The notes under the pieces were generated by a model that made no database searches, had not been told where the DNA came from, and saw nothing but the letters and a program-made list of their open reading frames with translations. 5,330 bases of DNA from JBFMAE01 sp040756085 (GTDB lineage Bacteria > Desulfobacterota > BSN033 > UBA1163), in NCBI GenBank assembly GCA_040756085.1, contig JBFMAE010000214.1:1-5330 (forward strand), written 5' to 3'. Both the position numbers and the translations under genes were made by a program. Below are positions 5,118 to 5,330 of this stretch, piece by piece; the stretch's first letter is position 1; each line of letters opens with the position of its first letter.

Positions 5118-5330
5118 ATGTATATGGTCAAGGAATGTAAGATAGAAGTTGTTCGAACAACGAAAAGAAGAACCCTTTCGCTAAAAAACCGGAGGAAGGG
5201 ATTTTCTCCGGTTGAATTCGGTCTCGTGAAGGAAGAGGCCCTGAAAGAGGCCCGACGTTGTCTGGGTTTGAGGGAATGTGAATCGTGTGAGATTTGCAGC
5301 CTCCTCTGTCCGGACCTCTGTATCACTCGG
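5118..5330 (+). CDS. Iron-sulfur protein with C-x2-C-x2-C-x3-CP motif (5' part, truncated by window)
   Basis: An ATG at 5118 opens a frame that stays open for 71 codons to the right edge. The first half is basic (RTTKRRTLSLKNRRKG, 13-28). It is followed by a helix FGLVKEEALKEARRC (34-48) and the cluster motif C54-x2-C57-x2-C60-x3-C64-P, with a further Cys at 48. The 'EA.RCL..C..C..C...CPD.CI' pattern is typical of the delta-subunit-like ferredoxin domains joined to GltD/DsrL-type flavoproteins and of KorD/PorD-like proteins; a second CxxCxxCxxxCP motif is usually expected soon after. It is therefore probably the ferredoxin-like electron carrier of this cluster. The start is uncertain: ATG 5124 is equally possible, and neither has a good ribosome binding site. 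It follows the flavoprotein after 103 bases. Confidence 0.72.
   Translation, partial: MYMVKECKIEVVRTTKRRTLSLKNRRKGFSPVEFGLVKEEALKEARRCLGLRECESCEICSLLCPDLCITR

Overview
The window holds one plus-strand gene cluster for a 2-oxoacid:ferredoxin oxidoreductase in three subunits (KorA, KorB, KorC). It is followed by a GltD-type FAD/NAD(P) flavoprotein with an extra N-terminal iron-sulfur motif, and then by the start of another iron-sulfur protein that runs off the right edge. Oxygen-sensitive enzymes of this kind point to an anaerobe. The mix of moderately GC-rich genes with spacers full of CCTGCC/GGCAGG palindromes and 'TTCGAA..CGAAA' repeats resembles what I remember from Desulfobacterota-like (deltaproteobacterial) genomes. 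That taxonomic guess is an inference from style, not from a marker gene.

Layout. 1-250: AT-rich, possibly with the last codons of a gene at 3-62 and one small GC palindrome at 178-197. 252-393 (minus strand): a tiny stand-alone gene for a 24-residue lysine-rich peptide, with its own good promoter and strong ribosome binding site; it points away from the kor genes. 519-1658: korA. 1659-2122: a 464-base spacer, almost all of it one long imperfect inverted repeat (1666-2100). 2123-2881: korB. 2882-3090: a spacer with a second, related inverted-repeat element. 3091-3639: korC. 3632-5014: the flavoprotein gene, overlapping korC by 8 bases. 5015-5117: a spacer with a GC hairpin and TTCGGAGT repeats. 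5118 to the edge: a cysteine-rich iron-sulfur protein, truncated by the window.

How the genes work together (inference from family knowledge). KorA/KorB bind thiamine pyrophosphate and one [4Fe-4S] cluster. With the KorC gamma subunit they oxidise a 2-oxoacid, probably 2-oxoglutarate, and CoA to an acyl-CoA, CO2 and low-potential electrons, or run in reverse for CO2 fixation. The flavoprotein and the downstream iron-sulfur protein would carry those electrons to or from NAD(P)H, making the cluster a pyridine-nucleotide-linked 2-oxoacid oxidoreductase.

The least ordinary part is the pair of related palindromic elements, one between alpha and beta and one between beta and gamma. They share end boxes and an asymmetric mismatch, while other parts of their arms differ in sequence but remain largely self-complementary.
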